Below are positions 1 to 11,701 of a DNA stretch of 64,000 nucleotides, piece after piece. The notes beneath the pieces were generated by a model. That model worked only from the letters and a program-made list of their open reading frames with translations. It ran no database searches and was not told the DNA's origin. Every line of letters starts with the position of its first letter. Position 1 is the first letter of the stretch. Source of the stretch: Chondrus crispus. Lineage: Eukaryota > Rhodophyta > Florideophyceae > Gigartinales > Gigartinaceae. The stretch covers positions 63,592 through 127,591 of the forward strand of contig NW_005179167.1 of assembly GCF_000350225.1 (NCBI RefSeq), written 5' to 3'. The translations under genes were made by a program, and so were the position numbers.

Positions 1-125
1 CCTAGATCCGCCTCCGCCGGTCAGCGCTGGTACGTTACCCAGCGCTGCTCCAGGGCCGCTTCCCTGTCTCGTTAGCTGTGTGTTCTCCCCGTCTTCTCGC
101 CCATCGTACGGGGTCTACGCCCAGT
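1..125 (+). repeat. Diverged Gyp-1-like LTR relic
   Basis: Positions 8-56 match, with several substitutions, the reverse complement of 12364-12412 inside the Gyp-1 LTR. The stretch near 85-115 resembles the start of that LTR more loosely. The relic is therefore in the opposite orientation to the full Gyp-1 element. It is cut off by the window start on the left and by a Cop-A LTR on the right. No gene is visible. Confidence 0.6.
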
Positions 126-611
126 CAGGTGACTCTCCTTCTTGCACTCTCGGTCGCTAATAATGTTTGCACTCTCTGTTAATGATATTTTGGGACCGTC
201 CGAGAGTCAATAATATGTAAATGCACTGTGTTGTAGGGTAGAGACTTTAGTCTACGATTAATGCATTGCAAGCTTTAGAGAAAAAACACCGTGACATATA
301 TTTCATATGTGTCACACACGTGTAGGACAAATGTCATACGTGTCATACACGTGTCAAATCAAGAATAATGAAACATGTTCAAAACGTACTGTAGAGTGCC
401 ACTGTGTACAGCTATTACACGTGTCAGCACAAAAATGAAGCATGCTGTCAACACAAAAATGAAGCATGCTCATAATTGCGAGGAAAGTGCGACTGAAGAC
501 ATAAGCGCCCCTTTTACACGTTGAAAACCAAAGTTGTTACGTTTCACGTGCTGAGGGTTTTCGCTTCTACACGTGTCATGAGTGTCAGCATGTGGTCGTA
601 CAATTACAACA
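126..611 (-). repeat. Cop-A LTR, minus strand, truncated
   Basis: Read on the minus strand it begins TGTTGTAATTG and runs through the same ACACGTGT-rich U3 as the LTRs at 32793-33266 and 61386-62124. The part at 126-215 matches the A3 LTR around the 36-bp repeats (GAGAGTCA, then the GACTCTC / GGGACCGT block), with about one repeat unit instead of five. The TATA and U5 end is missing and replaced by the Gyp-1 LTR relic. The right edge meets Cop-A gag sequence at 612. Confidence 0.7.
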
Positions 612-3600
612 GTGCCAGGGTGTAGCAGTGCGAAAGAGACATGGGAAGCAATTCTGAATGTGTTTGAGCGTCATACTTTGCTCAACAAACTTGCCGCCCG
701 TCGCGACTTTTACACTGTATCCATGGTCCCATCCGAGAAAGTGCTCGTGTTCATCAATCGTGTGAAGCAACTTGCTGCCAGATTGCAGTCAATGAGTGTT
801 GAGATTGACGATAAAGAAATTGCAATGGCTGTGTTGAATGTCTTGCCTCCACGATTCGATAACCTGATTGTTGCTCTTGACGCACTTGGCAATGAAGATA
901 AAGTGTTTGGACTCGAGTTTGTGAAGAGTCGTCTGCTGCAAGAAGAACAACGAGAAAGCATGAAGACCGCTTCTGCTTCAACACCACATGCACCAGCACT
1001 TGTCAATCGTATGCCTATTCGACGCGATATGAAATGTACGAATTGCAATAGACATGGGCATACTGCAGCGCGTTGCTGGGGCAAGGACGTGAATGGGCGC
1101 CGACCTGCGCCGCCAGATGGGTTTCGGTCACGCAACACTGGCTTGAAGCCAAGTGCATTCGTTTCTCGAGATGACAATTCTACTGCTGCCTTTGCAGAGA
1201 GTGACTTTACTTGCTTGCTTTCGACTTCCACTCCAGAAAAGAGGGCTGCAAACGCAAGGTCATGGCTTGTCGATTCCGGTTGCAGCGCTCACATTACGTT
1301 TGATCGCTCTTTGTTCTTTACGTATGAACAGATGCAATCTGGATCAGTCGAGATGGGCACGAAGGCTAGAGCTAATGTCGCTGGTCGCGGCGAGGTAGAA
1401 TTCATGTTGAACGTCAACGGTAGTCCCCATCCTCGCAAATTGTCAAACGTTTTGCATGTCCCTGATTTCGGATACTCGCTACTGTCTGTTAGCGAAATGG
1501 TTTCAAAGGGTTTGCAAGTGTCATTTGAAAATGAGAAATGCCGCGTTACTGCAGGACCAACTGTAGTTGCCACAGCGAGTCAAGTTGGGGATTTGTACAT
1601 ACTTGACGTCATGAATGAAACCTTTTCTGCTCACGTAGTTACCCTGCAGACGCTACATGAACGCATGGCCCATGTTAATGTACAAGGAATCGCATCAATG
1701 ATTCACAATAATGTGGTAAGTAGCATCAACGTTCGTCAAAGCGATGTGATCAGTGCAATGAATCCGAAGTCTGACAATCACTCTCTCATTTGTCCTGCGT
1801 GTGTGTTTGGCAAAGCAACGCGATCAGTAATCCCAAAACAGCGATCATCGTCTCGAGCACATAACTGTCTTGCTTGGTACATTCTGACGTTTGCGGTCCG
1901 CTCGAAGTACAGTCGATTGGTGGTTCGAGATACTTCATTACATTTGCAGATGATCACTCGAACTGGGTAGTTGTGTACACGATGAGAAATAAATCTGAGG
2001 CGTTTGCAAAATACAAGTTGTATGAAAAGTTGGCTCAAACCCACACTGGTCGCAAAGTAAAGGTGCTTCGCACTGATCGAGGGGGAGAGTACTTGTCGAC
2101 GGAATTCAAGTCGCATTTAGATTTAAACGGTACGCCGCACCAACTCACAACGGCGTACACCCCTGAACAAAACGGTGTTGCTGAACGTTTAAATCGAACT
2201 TTGATTGATCTTGTCCGCTCAATGCTTTCTCATAAACAGGTCATTAAGCGATTCTGGGCCGAGGCTCTTGCCACTTCGGTATATGTACGTAATCGAGTTA
2301 CTTCACGCGCTTTGCCGGTTAATACAACTCCGCACCACATTTGGATGAATTCCACTCCAAATGTTGGCCATTTGCGAGTATTTGGGTCAAAGAGTTGGTA
2401 TACCAAAATTAGAGCTCCGTAAGCTGGACTTGCCAGCGCGTGAAGCAATGTTTCTCGGGTACTCGCAATGCAGTAAGGCATACAAACTTTGGGACGGAGA
2501 GTTGAATAAAATTGTTGTGTCACGGGATGTCAAGTTTGATGAATCGACATGTGGTATGCATGACATTCCTGCACACGAAAGTGATTCAATCAACTCTGAT
2601 GTTGACGTTGTACTGCTCGATGGCGACAATGGGAATACAGCTGATACCCCAAATACGGATGAGGTCGGTTCTGAAGAGGATGAAGTTTCGGAGGAGGTTC
2701 TTGAAAACGATGGCGCTCATTCTGTAAGTGAGGATGATGAAGATGAAGATGATGTACCAACTGCCGTCGAAACTCCGAATGTCACCCCTCCAACTCCGAC
2801 TCCAGCTGTGCGAAGATCGTCTCGAGTCAGCAGACCTCCCGGATCATGGTGGAGGAGCAACGTTGCAGCTGCTCTTCTTTCACATGCGCATGTCGCTATT
2901 GAAGGTCCCAAGACTTTCAACCAGGCAACCAACGGTCCTAGAGCTGCATTTTGGCAGACCGGCATTGACAAAGAACTTGCCTCGCAGACAAAGAATCGGA
3001 CTTGGAAACTTGTTCCTCGATCTGAGGCGTCAAACATCTTGACATCTAGATGAGTTTTCAATGTCAAGCAACTGCCTGATGCAAATGGCCATATAGTTGA
3101 AAGTGCAAAAGCCAGACTTCTTGCTCGTGGATTCCAGCAAGTGCAAGGTCTTGACTATACTGAGACATATGCCCCTGTCATAAAGTTTACCACTATTCGT
3201 CTACTTCTTGCCTTAGTTGCTCATTACGACCTCGAACTTCATCAGATGGATGTCGTGACTGCGTTTTTGAACGGCGACTTGGATGAAGACATCTACATGG
3301 AGCAACCCGAACGGTGCATTGACAAAAGCAAAAGTGACCACGTGTGCAAACTTTTGAAAGCACTTTACGGTCTTAAACAAGCACATCGTCAATGGCATGT
3401 CAAAGAGGATGATTTCTTAGTTGGTGAATTGGGATTCGAGACTTCGCGTAGTGATCCTTGTCTCTACATTAAACGCATCGGTAACACTATCATGCTGATT
3501 GCACTTTATGTCGATGACTTGTTACTCGCCGGTAGCGATATCGATGCAATCAAATGGATGAAGGGGGAGCTTAATAACCGGTTTGAGATGAAAGACCTTG

Positions 3601-4484
3601 GTGAAGCAAAAGTCTGCATTGGTCTTGAGATTCAAAGGGATCGCACCGCCAAGACGTTGAGTCTCACTCAAACTAAGTATGCATCAAAAGTGCTTGAGCG
3701 TTTTGGAATGTCAACGTGTAACCGCTCTCTGACTCCAATGGAACAAGGTCACACAACCACGATTTCAACCGAAAACGACTCCGAAACAAATGTACCGTAT
3801 CGTGAGGCAGTGGGATCCCTGATGTACTTGATGGTTGGCACTCGTCCAGACTTGGCATATGCGATTGGAAAGCTTTCTCAACATTCTGCCAACCCATGTG
3901 AGTCACACTGGGCAGGTGTGAAACGGGTAATGCGATACGTGCAAGGGACTCGAAACTTAGGAATCGTGTTTGACAGTAAATCCAAATCGCCGGAGTTGTT
4001 CGGCTACAGTGATGCTGACTGGGCCGGTTGTTCAGACTCTCGCAAGTCGACCAGCGGATATGTTTTCAAGTTCTGCGGTGGAGCGATCAGTTGGAGTTCC
4101 CGGAAACAGACTGTGGTTGCAACTTCGACGTGTGAAGCTGAGTACATTGCACTATGTGAAGCGTGTAAGGAGGCGACTTGGTTGCGTCAAGTGGTTGCTG
4201 ATGTTCTTGGACTTGATTCTGATCCCACGATTGTGATGGGGTGTGACAATGCAGGGACTATTTCGTATGCGCAGAATGAATCGGTCAATCGTCGTAACAA
4301 ACATGTTGATGTGAAATACCACTATGTACGAGATGCAATTAAGAGAAACGTCATATCTTTGTCACATTGCCCGACCACTTCCATGCCTGCAGATATCCTG
4401 ACGAAAGCACTTGGGCGAGTTCTGTTCCAGAAGTTTGTAGAACTTCTACGGCTTGCAGTAGCTACTTCTGGTAAAAGCATGTGA
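612..4484 (+). pseudogene. Cop-A gag-pol, 5'-truncated and broken (copy A1)
   Basis: A Ty1/copia polyprotein in the order gag, protease, integrase, reverse transcriptase, RNase H. The gag start and leader are missing; homology to the A3 gag begins at about 612. Visible motifs: CCHC knuckle CTNCNRHGHTAARC near 1035, protease DSG near 1270, integrase HHCC ending CPACVFGKATRS near 1800, DRGGEYL near 2080, NGVAERLNR near 2170, RT YVDDLL near 3510, and RNase H YSDADWAGC near 4005. Lesions: a one-base frameshift near 1870 inside integrase, a second frameshift near 2400 after the integrase core, and a stop at 3051-3053 where the related copies have Trp (TGG to TGA). The last 447 codons are open. A1 cannot make its own enzymes. 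Confidence 0.9.
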
Positions 4485-4486
4485 TC

Positions 4487-4495
4487 GAGGGGGAG
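4487..4495 (+). other. Polypurine tract of A1
   Basis: GAGGGGGAG follows the pol stop codon directly and precedes the TGTTG start of the 3' LTR. This is the plus-strand primer site expected for an LTR retrotransposon. Confidence 0.8.
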
Positions 4496-5434
4496 TGTTG
4501 TAATTCTACGACCACATCCTGATATGCATGACACACAATGACAGGTATGACACGTGTAAAAGCAAAAACACACCGCGTGAGAAGCTGAGCACGTCTGATT
4601 TTCAACGTGTACACGTGTGATTTCTGTCCACAGTTGCACTTTACAGTACTTCAGGAGTAAGTTTGGTTTTCAACGTGTACACGTGTGAAATATGTACACG
4701 GTTGCGGTGTACAGTACGATCTGAGCATGTTTCATTTTCTCCGCCCGACACGTGTATGACCTGGACACGTGTCCTCATTACACTGTCGGACGAGTACAGT
4801 ACGCCTGCAGTCTTACAGACAAAGTGTAGAACCTTAGTGGCGGGTGCCTGGCACGTGCCAAAGGTTTACCGCGTCCATGGAGTGCAGCACGGGTACAGCA
4901 GGACACAAAGATACCGTTGCGCGAGTTTTGAATTCGTAAGGCAAAATGTGCACTGTTGTAATTGACAGTGGACAGGACCTCACGAGAGATTCAGATTCAT
5001 AAGGCAACGTGTGCCGTGTAAACCGTCCTTGCAGGATTGATTTGAATTCGTAAGGCAACGTGTGAGCTGTAAACGTGCCTTACGAATTTGTGCCACGCTG
5101 GATTTGGAATAGTAAGGGAATTTGTGATTTGCTATGCTTTGTGGTACTGCCTTACTAATTTCTCCGTCATGACAGTGCTAATTCGTAAGGCGGTTTTCTG
5201 TTCTGTTTGTTGGGCCATCGCCAGTTTGGCTGAGTAGCAAGACGGGCACATGTGTTAGAGCCAATACATTTGTAGTATGTGTGTCGTAGTGTTTGGTAGT
5301 AGAGTTCCAGAAGATTGCAGAAGTGTATAAGTAGTGCCAGAAGTTGGCGACTCAAAGTAAATCGGTACCCAATCCTTCAACTTCACCTCATCACCCGTCC
5401 TTCGAATCCCCTTCGCCCCGCTGACCTACCATTA
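4496..5434 (+). repeat. Cop-A 3' LTR (copy A1, 939 bp)
   Basis: It starts TGTTGTAATTC next to the polypurine tract and ends CTACCATTA. It then passes abruptly into Cop-C LTR sequence at 5435, so A1 is inserted in the C1 5' LTR. The U3 holds two degenerate copies of a block containing CAACGTGTACACGTGT (near 4605 and 4670). It also holds a cluster of ATTCGTAAGG-like motifs (near 4932, 4998, 5045, 5110 and 5180), one with an inverted partner near 5085. A TATAAGTA box lies about 110 bp before the end. Confidence 0.85.
5326..5333 (+). promoter_or_regulatory. LTR TATA box, A1
   Basis: TATAAGTA in the context AAGTGTATAAGTA. The same box sits about 110 bp before the LTR end in all three copia families, where a U3/R promoter is expected. 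Confidence 0.55.
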
Positions 5435-6349
5435 GTTTTGGGGGTTTCAAGTGGTTTGCCATGGTTGTAATGGGTAATTTCCTGGGGCCCCTGGGCGGGA
5501 CACATGTCTGCCGTGTACACATGTACACGTGGCCAAGTGGATTCGTGTACGTACACATGTACACGCATCCAAATGTATGCACATGAGGGTTTACAGTTTT
5601 ACAGTGTCAGACTGTTTGCGATCCTGCGCGTGTCCGAGTACAGTACATGTGAATCAATAGTACAACAAGTACTTCTCGCGAGAGGAATACAGTTGTGCGA
5701 TTATTCTGTGTACGCGTCACGCTGTATGCGAGTCTTGCGTGAGCACGCGCCGTTGCACTGTGCTCTCGTCATAGTGCGCCGTTGGAAGCAAGTTCATGAC
5801 AGTACTCGTGTGATTTACATGTATTCTCATGTGAGTTGTGTAGAAAGTCTGGATGCACATTGTTATAACTTGCCATAATTATCTGACAGTGCTTGGCGAA
5901 ATTAGTAAGGTGAGAAACAAGGATACGTATGGCGATTGTGATATGGAAGACGTTTGCGTTGTTGGAAATAGACAAGTGCCAAGTTGTTCGTTGCACAACA
6001 ATGAAGTCTGGCATGATTGGATGCAGATTAGTAAGGTGTGAAACAGTTGCATGCATAGGGCCATGGTTTACAGTCATTTGGAATGTGTAGAAATAGTTAT
6101 GAGCTAATAGTTACGAATCGATACGTAAGGTGGAAATCGAACAGTATGGTCGGGCCACAAGAGGACCGCGCTTGGTCGCGCGTAGTAGAGTATGGTTTAC
6201 TAGGAGTCAGAGTAGAGCGATAGTGTAGCACTCGAAGTGTATAAGTATCGCAGGAAAACGGCTTCAAAGTAAACCTCGGCACCAGCTCCTTCACTCACAC
6301 ACATCAACCTGCCCTCCTTCTTTCCCTTGCCCCTCCGATCCTACCATTA
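5435..6349 (+). repeat. Cop-C 5' LTR, right part (copy C1)
   Basis: It matches positions 35126-36040 of the B1 5' LTR. The first ~345 bp are absent because A1 is inserted at this point, so they should lie left of the window. It ends CCTACCATTA directly before the primer binding site. It carries three ATT(A/C)GTAAGGTG motifs and a TATAAGTA box at 6240-6247. Confidence 0.85.
6240..6247 (+). promoter_or_regulatory. LTR TATA box, C1
   Basis: TATAAGTA about 100 bp before the 5' LTR end, conserved in position in every copia LTR of the window. It is the likely core promoter for C1 transcription. Confidence 0.55.
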
Positions 6350-6363
6350 GGTTATGGGCCCAG
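6350..6363 (+). other. Primer binding site, half-tRNA-iMet type (C1)
   Basis: GGTTATGGGCCCAG touches the LTR end. It is complementary to the anticodon stem-loop of eukaryotic initiator tRNA-Met (CTGGGCCCATAACC) rather than to a tRNA 3' end. Drosophila copia and yeast Ty5 are known to prime from an internal tRNA-iMet site of this kind. The ATG inside the site opens a very short upstream frame. Confidence 0.8.
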
Positions 6364-6385
6364 TCCCTCGCTATCCTTCCGCTGC

Positions 6386-6733
6386 ATGAGTCTGTCGTTC
6401 CCGTTCCGTTGTTTCTGCCGTCGTTGTCGTTGTCGTTCTCGCTGCTGTTTCTCGTCGTTGTTCCCGCTGGTCTTCTCGCTGTCGTTGTCGCTCTCGCTCT
6501 TGCCGTCGTTCCTGGTTTTGGTTTTCGCTGCTGCTGTCGTTCTTGCGATTGTGTGTCAGTTGGTCTTGGTGATCGCTCCTGCTGTCTTCGTTGTTTTCAT
6601 CCTTGGTTTGGCTTTCGTTCTTGCTGTTGTTTTTGCTGCTGTCTCTGTCTTTGGTGTTCGTCTTCGCTCTCGCTGTCGCTACCGCCGCCGTCGTCAATCT
6701 CGTATTTGGTTTTTTGTCACTGTTTCATGCAAA
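6386..6733 (+). other. A-poor leader of C1 with long upstream open frame
   Basis: About 330 nt of almost A-free T/C/G sequence, open on several frames of both strands. From ATG 6386 one frame stays open to 6775 and would encode a Cys/Arg-rich start, a long Leu/Val/Ala-rich stretch and an Arg-rich end. The frame is shared with the Cop-B copies, but the composition alone could keep it open. I treat it as leader, possibly with a real upstream ORF. The next ATG, at 6727, is the predicted zinc-finger start. Confidence 0.5.
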
Positions 6734-7396
6734 GTAAGTTATCAATTTCTTTTCATTTCCTGCACATCTAAGTGATCGTCTTTGCACGTTTTGGTGATTC
6801 TTAAGAGCAATAATTCCAAAACTTGTTTCTGACGATTTTCTTGTATTCTTTCTGAATACCTGTTCTACGGGGTTGTGCTAGATCTGGAATTAGTACCGGT
6901 GTGCTTTGCGCCTGGGAAGCTGGTCACCGGTCGAACGGTTCGGACATCGGAGGTCGTATCCGTTGAGGTGCTTGAGCCTGAGGACCAACCTTCGCCTCAG
7001 CTCGCGCTTCCGGGTGCGTCGTCGAGTAGCGCACCTTATATAATTCCTCGTATTCCTCGCTCTTTTCCCGCACCAATAAAGAGAACTACGCATCGCCTCT
7101 CGGCTCGGAAAGGGGCTGTTCTCGCGGATAAAGAGTTTAAGCGTGAGCGCAAGGGGAATCGTGAGGTGTGCCCGCGGTATAAGCGGTTTTGTAAAGTGTG
7201 CGGCGTTAGTGGCAATAGTGCGAAGGCCTTTTACGATCACACTCAATGTAGGTCTCATCGCATTCAGGTTGCCAACGCCAAACAGACTCGGCGGTGTATT
7301 TCCTGCAATCGCGTCTTTGAGTCTCACGGGCACCTGAAGTGCCACGAGAACGGTGCGGCACACTTAAAGGTAGTTTGTGAACAGAATAGTCAGTGA
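6727..7396 (+). CDS. Accessory double zinc-finger protein, spliced (C1)
   Basis: Predicted CDS join(6727..6733, 6882..7396), 173 residues. The exon-2 frame has no ATG of its own. The donor ATGCAAA|GTAAGT at 6734 and the acceptor TGCTAG|ATCTGG supply Met-Gln and keep the frame. The product is basic. A Lys/Arg-rich middle is followed by two fingers of the form CX2CX12HX5H (CKVCGVSG...H...H and CISCNRVF...H...H), the spacing of U1-type and dsRNA-binding zinc fingers. Compared with Cop-B, most changes are synonymous and there are no frame breaks, although gag-pol of this same copy is dead. It lies between the PBS and gag, outside any known copia gene order. An RNA-binding or regulatory role is inference. 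Confidence 0.7.
6734..6881 (+). other. Predicted intron in the C1 leader (148 nt)
   Basis: It begins GTAAGT. A branch-like CTGAC lies near 6827, and the first AG after it is the acceptor GTGCTAG at 6880-6881. A second candidate acceptor, TTTTCCTAG near 7441, would instead remove the zinc-finger frame. Confidence 0.6.
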
Positions 7397-7479
7397 TTTC
7401 TTTCTAATAAATTCGCTTCTCTGCTCTCAAATTTTTCCTAGTGCAACTTCATAGTAATCATATCGAACTTCTTATAGGG

Positions 7480-7530
7480 GTCGGCTTGCCATTGTGTTGA
7501 CTATCGGTTGACGGCTTGGGATCCCTGAAC
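7480..7530 (+). promoter_or_regulatory. Conserved pre-gag block (C1)
   Basis: GTCGGCTTGCCATTGTGTTG and the following 30 nt are nearly identical in Cop-A, Cop-B and Cop-C, although the leaders around them differ. The block ends about 36 nt before the gag ATG. It is non-coding here. A packaging, dimerisation or translation role is inference. Confidence 0.55.
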
Positions 7531-7566
7531 GGATTTTTCGAATACTTCAAGTCTTTTTGCACTAAA

Positions 7567-10500
7567 ATGGAAGATCAAGGAGGAGGAGGATCCATCAGAA
7601 TCGATAAACTGACGGACTCCAACTTCTACGCGTGGAAGCAGAAAATACAACTTCTGCTTTCACTACGTGATGTTGATCAGTACATCATCGAAGGAAGGGT
7701 TCCGAGTGATGAACACCCTGACGAGAGTAGGAAGTGGGTCAGAGGTGGCAGTAAAGCCAAAGCACTGATTGGCCTCTCGTTGTCAGATGAGCATCTCGAG
7801 CATGTACGTGATGCTGCAACTGCTCTTGAGATGTGGGAATCAATCCCTAATGTGTTTGGAAGGCATAATCTGCTCAACAAACTGGCTGCTCGTCGTGAGT
7901 TCTACACTGTTAAGATGTTTACGGGAGAAAAGGTTCTCGCATACATCAATCGTGTAAAGCAGCTGGCAGCTATTCTTAAGTCAATGAGTGTAAACGTCGA
8001 TCATAAAGAGATGGCGATGGCTGTGCTCAATGGTTTTCCCTCACGATTTGAGGTTCTTATTGTTGCGCTGGATGCTCTGGGTAATGAAGAAAAGATATTC
8101 AGTTTGGACTTTGTGAAAAGTCGTCTGTTGCAGGAAGAGCAAAGAGCCAACATGAAGTGTAGTTCTTCACACACATCGGCGCTGATCAATCGCGCCCCGA
8201 ACAATCGTGACAATAACGATTACAATTGTACGAACTGTGGTCACTCGGGCCATACAGCAGCTCGCTGTTGGGGCAAGGATTTGAATGGGCGTCGCCCGGC
8301 TCCTCCTGTCGGATACAAGCCACGAATGGCTCAGTGGAAGCAGTCTGCAATGGTTACACAGAAAAGTGATAACGAAATGATTGTAAACAACGTCGATTTC
8401 ACGTGTCTGATGTCAAAAGTTCCGCAGGCCCAAGCACCCGGAATGTCGTCTTCATGGCTTTTTGACTCCGTTTGTACAGCGCACATCACATTTGACCGAT
8501 CGTTGTTTTCGACGTATGTGCCACTTGAGTCCGGGTCTGTTGAGATGGGAACCAAAGCCAGTGCAAAACGGGCCGTGATGACGTCCACTTAAAATTGAAT
8601 GTGAATGGACGCATTGAACCATGCAAACTGACTGATGTGTTGCACGTTCCAGATTTTGCGTTCTCTCTGCTCTCTGCTCTCTGTCAGTCGAATGACTGAA
8701 CTTGGACTGAACGTGGGATTCGGAAATGTAAAATGCGTCATGAGACGAGGTCAAACTGCAGTCGCAACTGCAACACTGGTAGGAGAACTCTACGTTCTCG
8801 ATATTGTCAGTGACATCGGATCTGCGCATGCTGCCACTTTGCAAACGTGGCATGAGCGATTCGCACATGTGCACTCCCAAGGAATTGAGTCGATGATTCG
8901 TGACAATGTGGTAAGTGGAGCCAAACTACTTGGTAATGAAGCCAACAGACTAAAGAGTACTAACAATGATTGCATCTCCGAAACTTGTTCTGCGTGCGTC
9001 TACGGCAAAGCCACTCGATCTGTGATCCCAAACGAGCGGTCCTCAAGGCGAGCATACTTCTGCCTCGACTTAGTTCATTCCGATGTGTGTGGCCCCTTGG
9101 AGGTGCAATCCATTGGCGGTGCCAAGTACTTCATTACCTTCATAGACAACCACTTTAACTGGTCAGTAGTGTACCCCATGCATCATAAATCGGAAGCTTT
9201 TGAACGATACAAAATGTTTGCCCAACTAGCTCAGACTCGTACTGGTCGCAAGATCAAAGTTCTTCGTACTGATCGAGGTGGTGAGTACCTGTGAACAGAG
9301 TTTAAGTCATTTCTGATTGAAAATGGTACTGAACACCAAATGACTGCGGCGTACACACCGGAGCAAAATGGTGTCGCAGAACGACTGAACAGAACTCTAT
9401 TAAACTTGGTGCGATCCATGCTGGCGCATAAGAGAGTCACAAAGGGCTTCTGGGCAGAGGCACTTGCAAACGCGGTGTACGTTCGAAATCGAGTCACGTC
9501 ACGTGCCATTCCTGCAAAAATGACGCCATATCACTTGTAGATGAAATCTGTGCCCAATGTTGGTCATCTGCGCGTGTTTGGTTCAAAGTGCTGGTATACA
9601 TTACCTAAACACAACATCCAGAAACTATATGCTCGTGCAAAGGAAGCAATGTTTCTGGGGTATGCTGAGAACTCCAAAGCATACAAGTTGTGGGGTACCG
9701 AATTGCACAAAGTGGTCGTATCCAGTGATGTAACTTTTAACAAGTCCAGTGGTGGTCGATCTGGGCAAATGACAGATACACGACATGAAGTGTCCAGCGA
9801 TGATGACCAAATCCACTTAAACATCGACGAGGACGTTCCAGAAACTGATGCAGAACATGCAATTGCGTCAGAAGCATCTGAATCAATTGAGCAACCAGGC
9901 TCAGATGACTCGTCAAACCCCTCCATTCCAGGGGAGGGCGAAACTGCTGAAACGGTTGAACAACAGACTACCGACGAACAAGTGACTGAACCGGAAACAA
10001 ATGTGCGTCGGTCCACTCGCGTTCGGAGAGCGCCTGGGTCATGGTGGAGAGCCATGGTCACTTCTGGATTCCTTACCCACGCTCATGTGTTAACGGAAAT
10101 ACCAAACTCGTACAAGGAGGCTATGACTTCGACAAAAGCAAGCTTTTGGGAAAAGGGCATCGACAAAGAACTTGCTTCACAACACAAAAATAATATGTGG
10201 AAACTTGTTCCAAGGTCTCAAAAATCAAATGTACTGACATCCCGATGGGTTTTCGGAGTGAAACAACTTCCTGATGAGTCTGGAAACTTGCCGAAACTGC
10301 CAAAGGACGACTTGTGGCACGAGGCTTTCAACAAGTCGAAGGTCTTGATTACACTGAGACTTTCGCTCCTGTCATTAAGTTCACAACTATTCGTCTTTTG
10401 CTGGCACTGGTTGCACACTTTGACCTTGAACTGCATCAGATGGACGTGGAAACCGCCTTCCTGAACGGTGATCTTGACGAATAAATCTATATGGAGCAGC

Positions 10501-11690
10501 CTGAAGGATGTATCGACAAAACTAAACCTGGTTCGGTGTGCAAACTCCTGAAAGCGATCTATGGCCTTAAACAGGCTCATCGCCAGTGGAATAGTAAGAT
10601 CGACGACTTTTTGATTGCCGAACTGGGCTCCAAAACTACACGCAGTGACCCCTGTCTTTACATTCGACGTCAAACCGATGTCATCATGATCATTGCGTTG
10701 TATGTTGATGATTTGCTGTTAGCGGGAAGTGACTAAGAGGCGATATTGTGGATGAAAAATGAACTCAATACACGATTTGACATGAAGGATTTTAGCGAGG
10801 CCAAGACATGTATTTGTCTAGAAATCGGTCGCAATCGTTCTCAAAATATTTTGACCGTCACGCAATCTAAATACGCACAAGCAGTGTTGAACCGATTTAA
10901 AATGTCGACGTCCAATCCCTGTGCCACTCCAATGGATCAGTCTCTCCGTGTCACCTATCAAGTTGCTGACACCGGCATTGATGACCAACCTTGCTCTGGA
11001 CCCTATCGTCAGGCCATTGGCTGTGTCATGTTCCTAATGGTCGGGAATCGCCCTGACATCGCGTTTGCAATTGGGAAGTTGTCTCAACAATGTGCCGACC
11101 CTCGCCAGTCGCATTGGACGGGTGTGAAACGCGTTTTGCGATACTTGCGTGGGTCTCAGCGGCTTGGGATAGTGTTTGGCAAAGACGATCTCGGCACAGA
11201 ACTTCATGGCTATAGTGACGCAGATTGGGGCGGATGCCTCCAGTCACGAAAGTCAACGAGCGGATACGTGTTTAATCTTTGCGGTGGGTCGATAAGTTGG
11301 GCCTCGCGCAAGCAAACAGTAGTTGCAAAGTCTACTTGCGAGGCCGAATACATCGCACTATGCGAAGCATGTAAAGAGACGGCATGGCTTCGACGCTTTC
11401 ACGCCGATGTACTTGGGACAACTTCGGGCCCAACACTTCGTATCGGATGTGATAACAGTGGTACCATTGCCTTTGCTCAGAACGAATCTACAAATCGTCG
11501 CAACAAGCATATTGACATCACGTATCATTTCGTTCGAGACGCTGTGCAGCGAAGACTGGTCATCTTGTACCATTGTCCGACGGCAGAAATGCCAGCTGAT
11601 ATGCTGACCAAACCACTTGGTCGCGTGCTTTTCGAAAAGTTCGTGGGCATGCTTGGGCTTTCCGAGTGCAAAGCTGCTCAAAGCAGGTGA
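7567..11690 (+). pseudogene. Cop-C gag-pol, multiply broken (C1)
   Basis: Copia-order polyprotein starting MEDQGGGGSIRI at ATG 7567. Gag keeps the CCHC knuckle CTNCGHSGHTAARC near 8228, but the protease motif reads FDSVC instead of VDSAC near 8460. Breaks: a frameshift near 8570, a 7-bp tandem-duplication frameshift near 8680, a stop at 9292-9294 after DRGGEYL, a stop at 9538-9540 (Trp to TAG), a frameshift near 10290, a stop at 10482-10484 and a stop at 10734-10736. RNase H (YSDADWGGC, near 11213) is open to the end. The frameshift at 8570 and the stops at 10482 and 10734 recur in C2, so the parent copy was already defective. The element must have moved in trans or been copied by segmental duplication. 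Confidence 0.9.
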
Positions 11691-11692
11691 TC

Positions 11693-11701
11693 GAGGGGAG
11701 G
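11693..11701 (+). other. Polypurine tract of C1
   Basis: GAGGGGAGG between the pol stop and the TATTG start of the 3' LTR. Confidence 0.8.

Noticed and set aside
1860-1880. Programmed frameshift in A1
   Set aside because: A single missing base inside integrase in a copy that also has another frameshift and a nonsense codon; ordinary decay.
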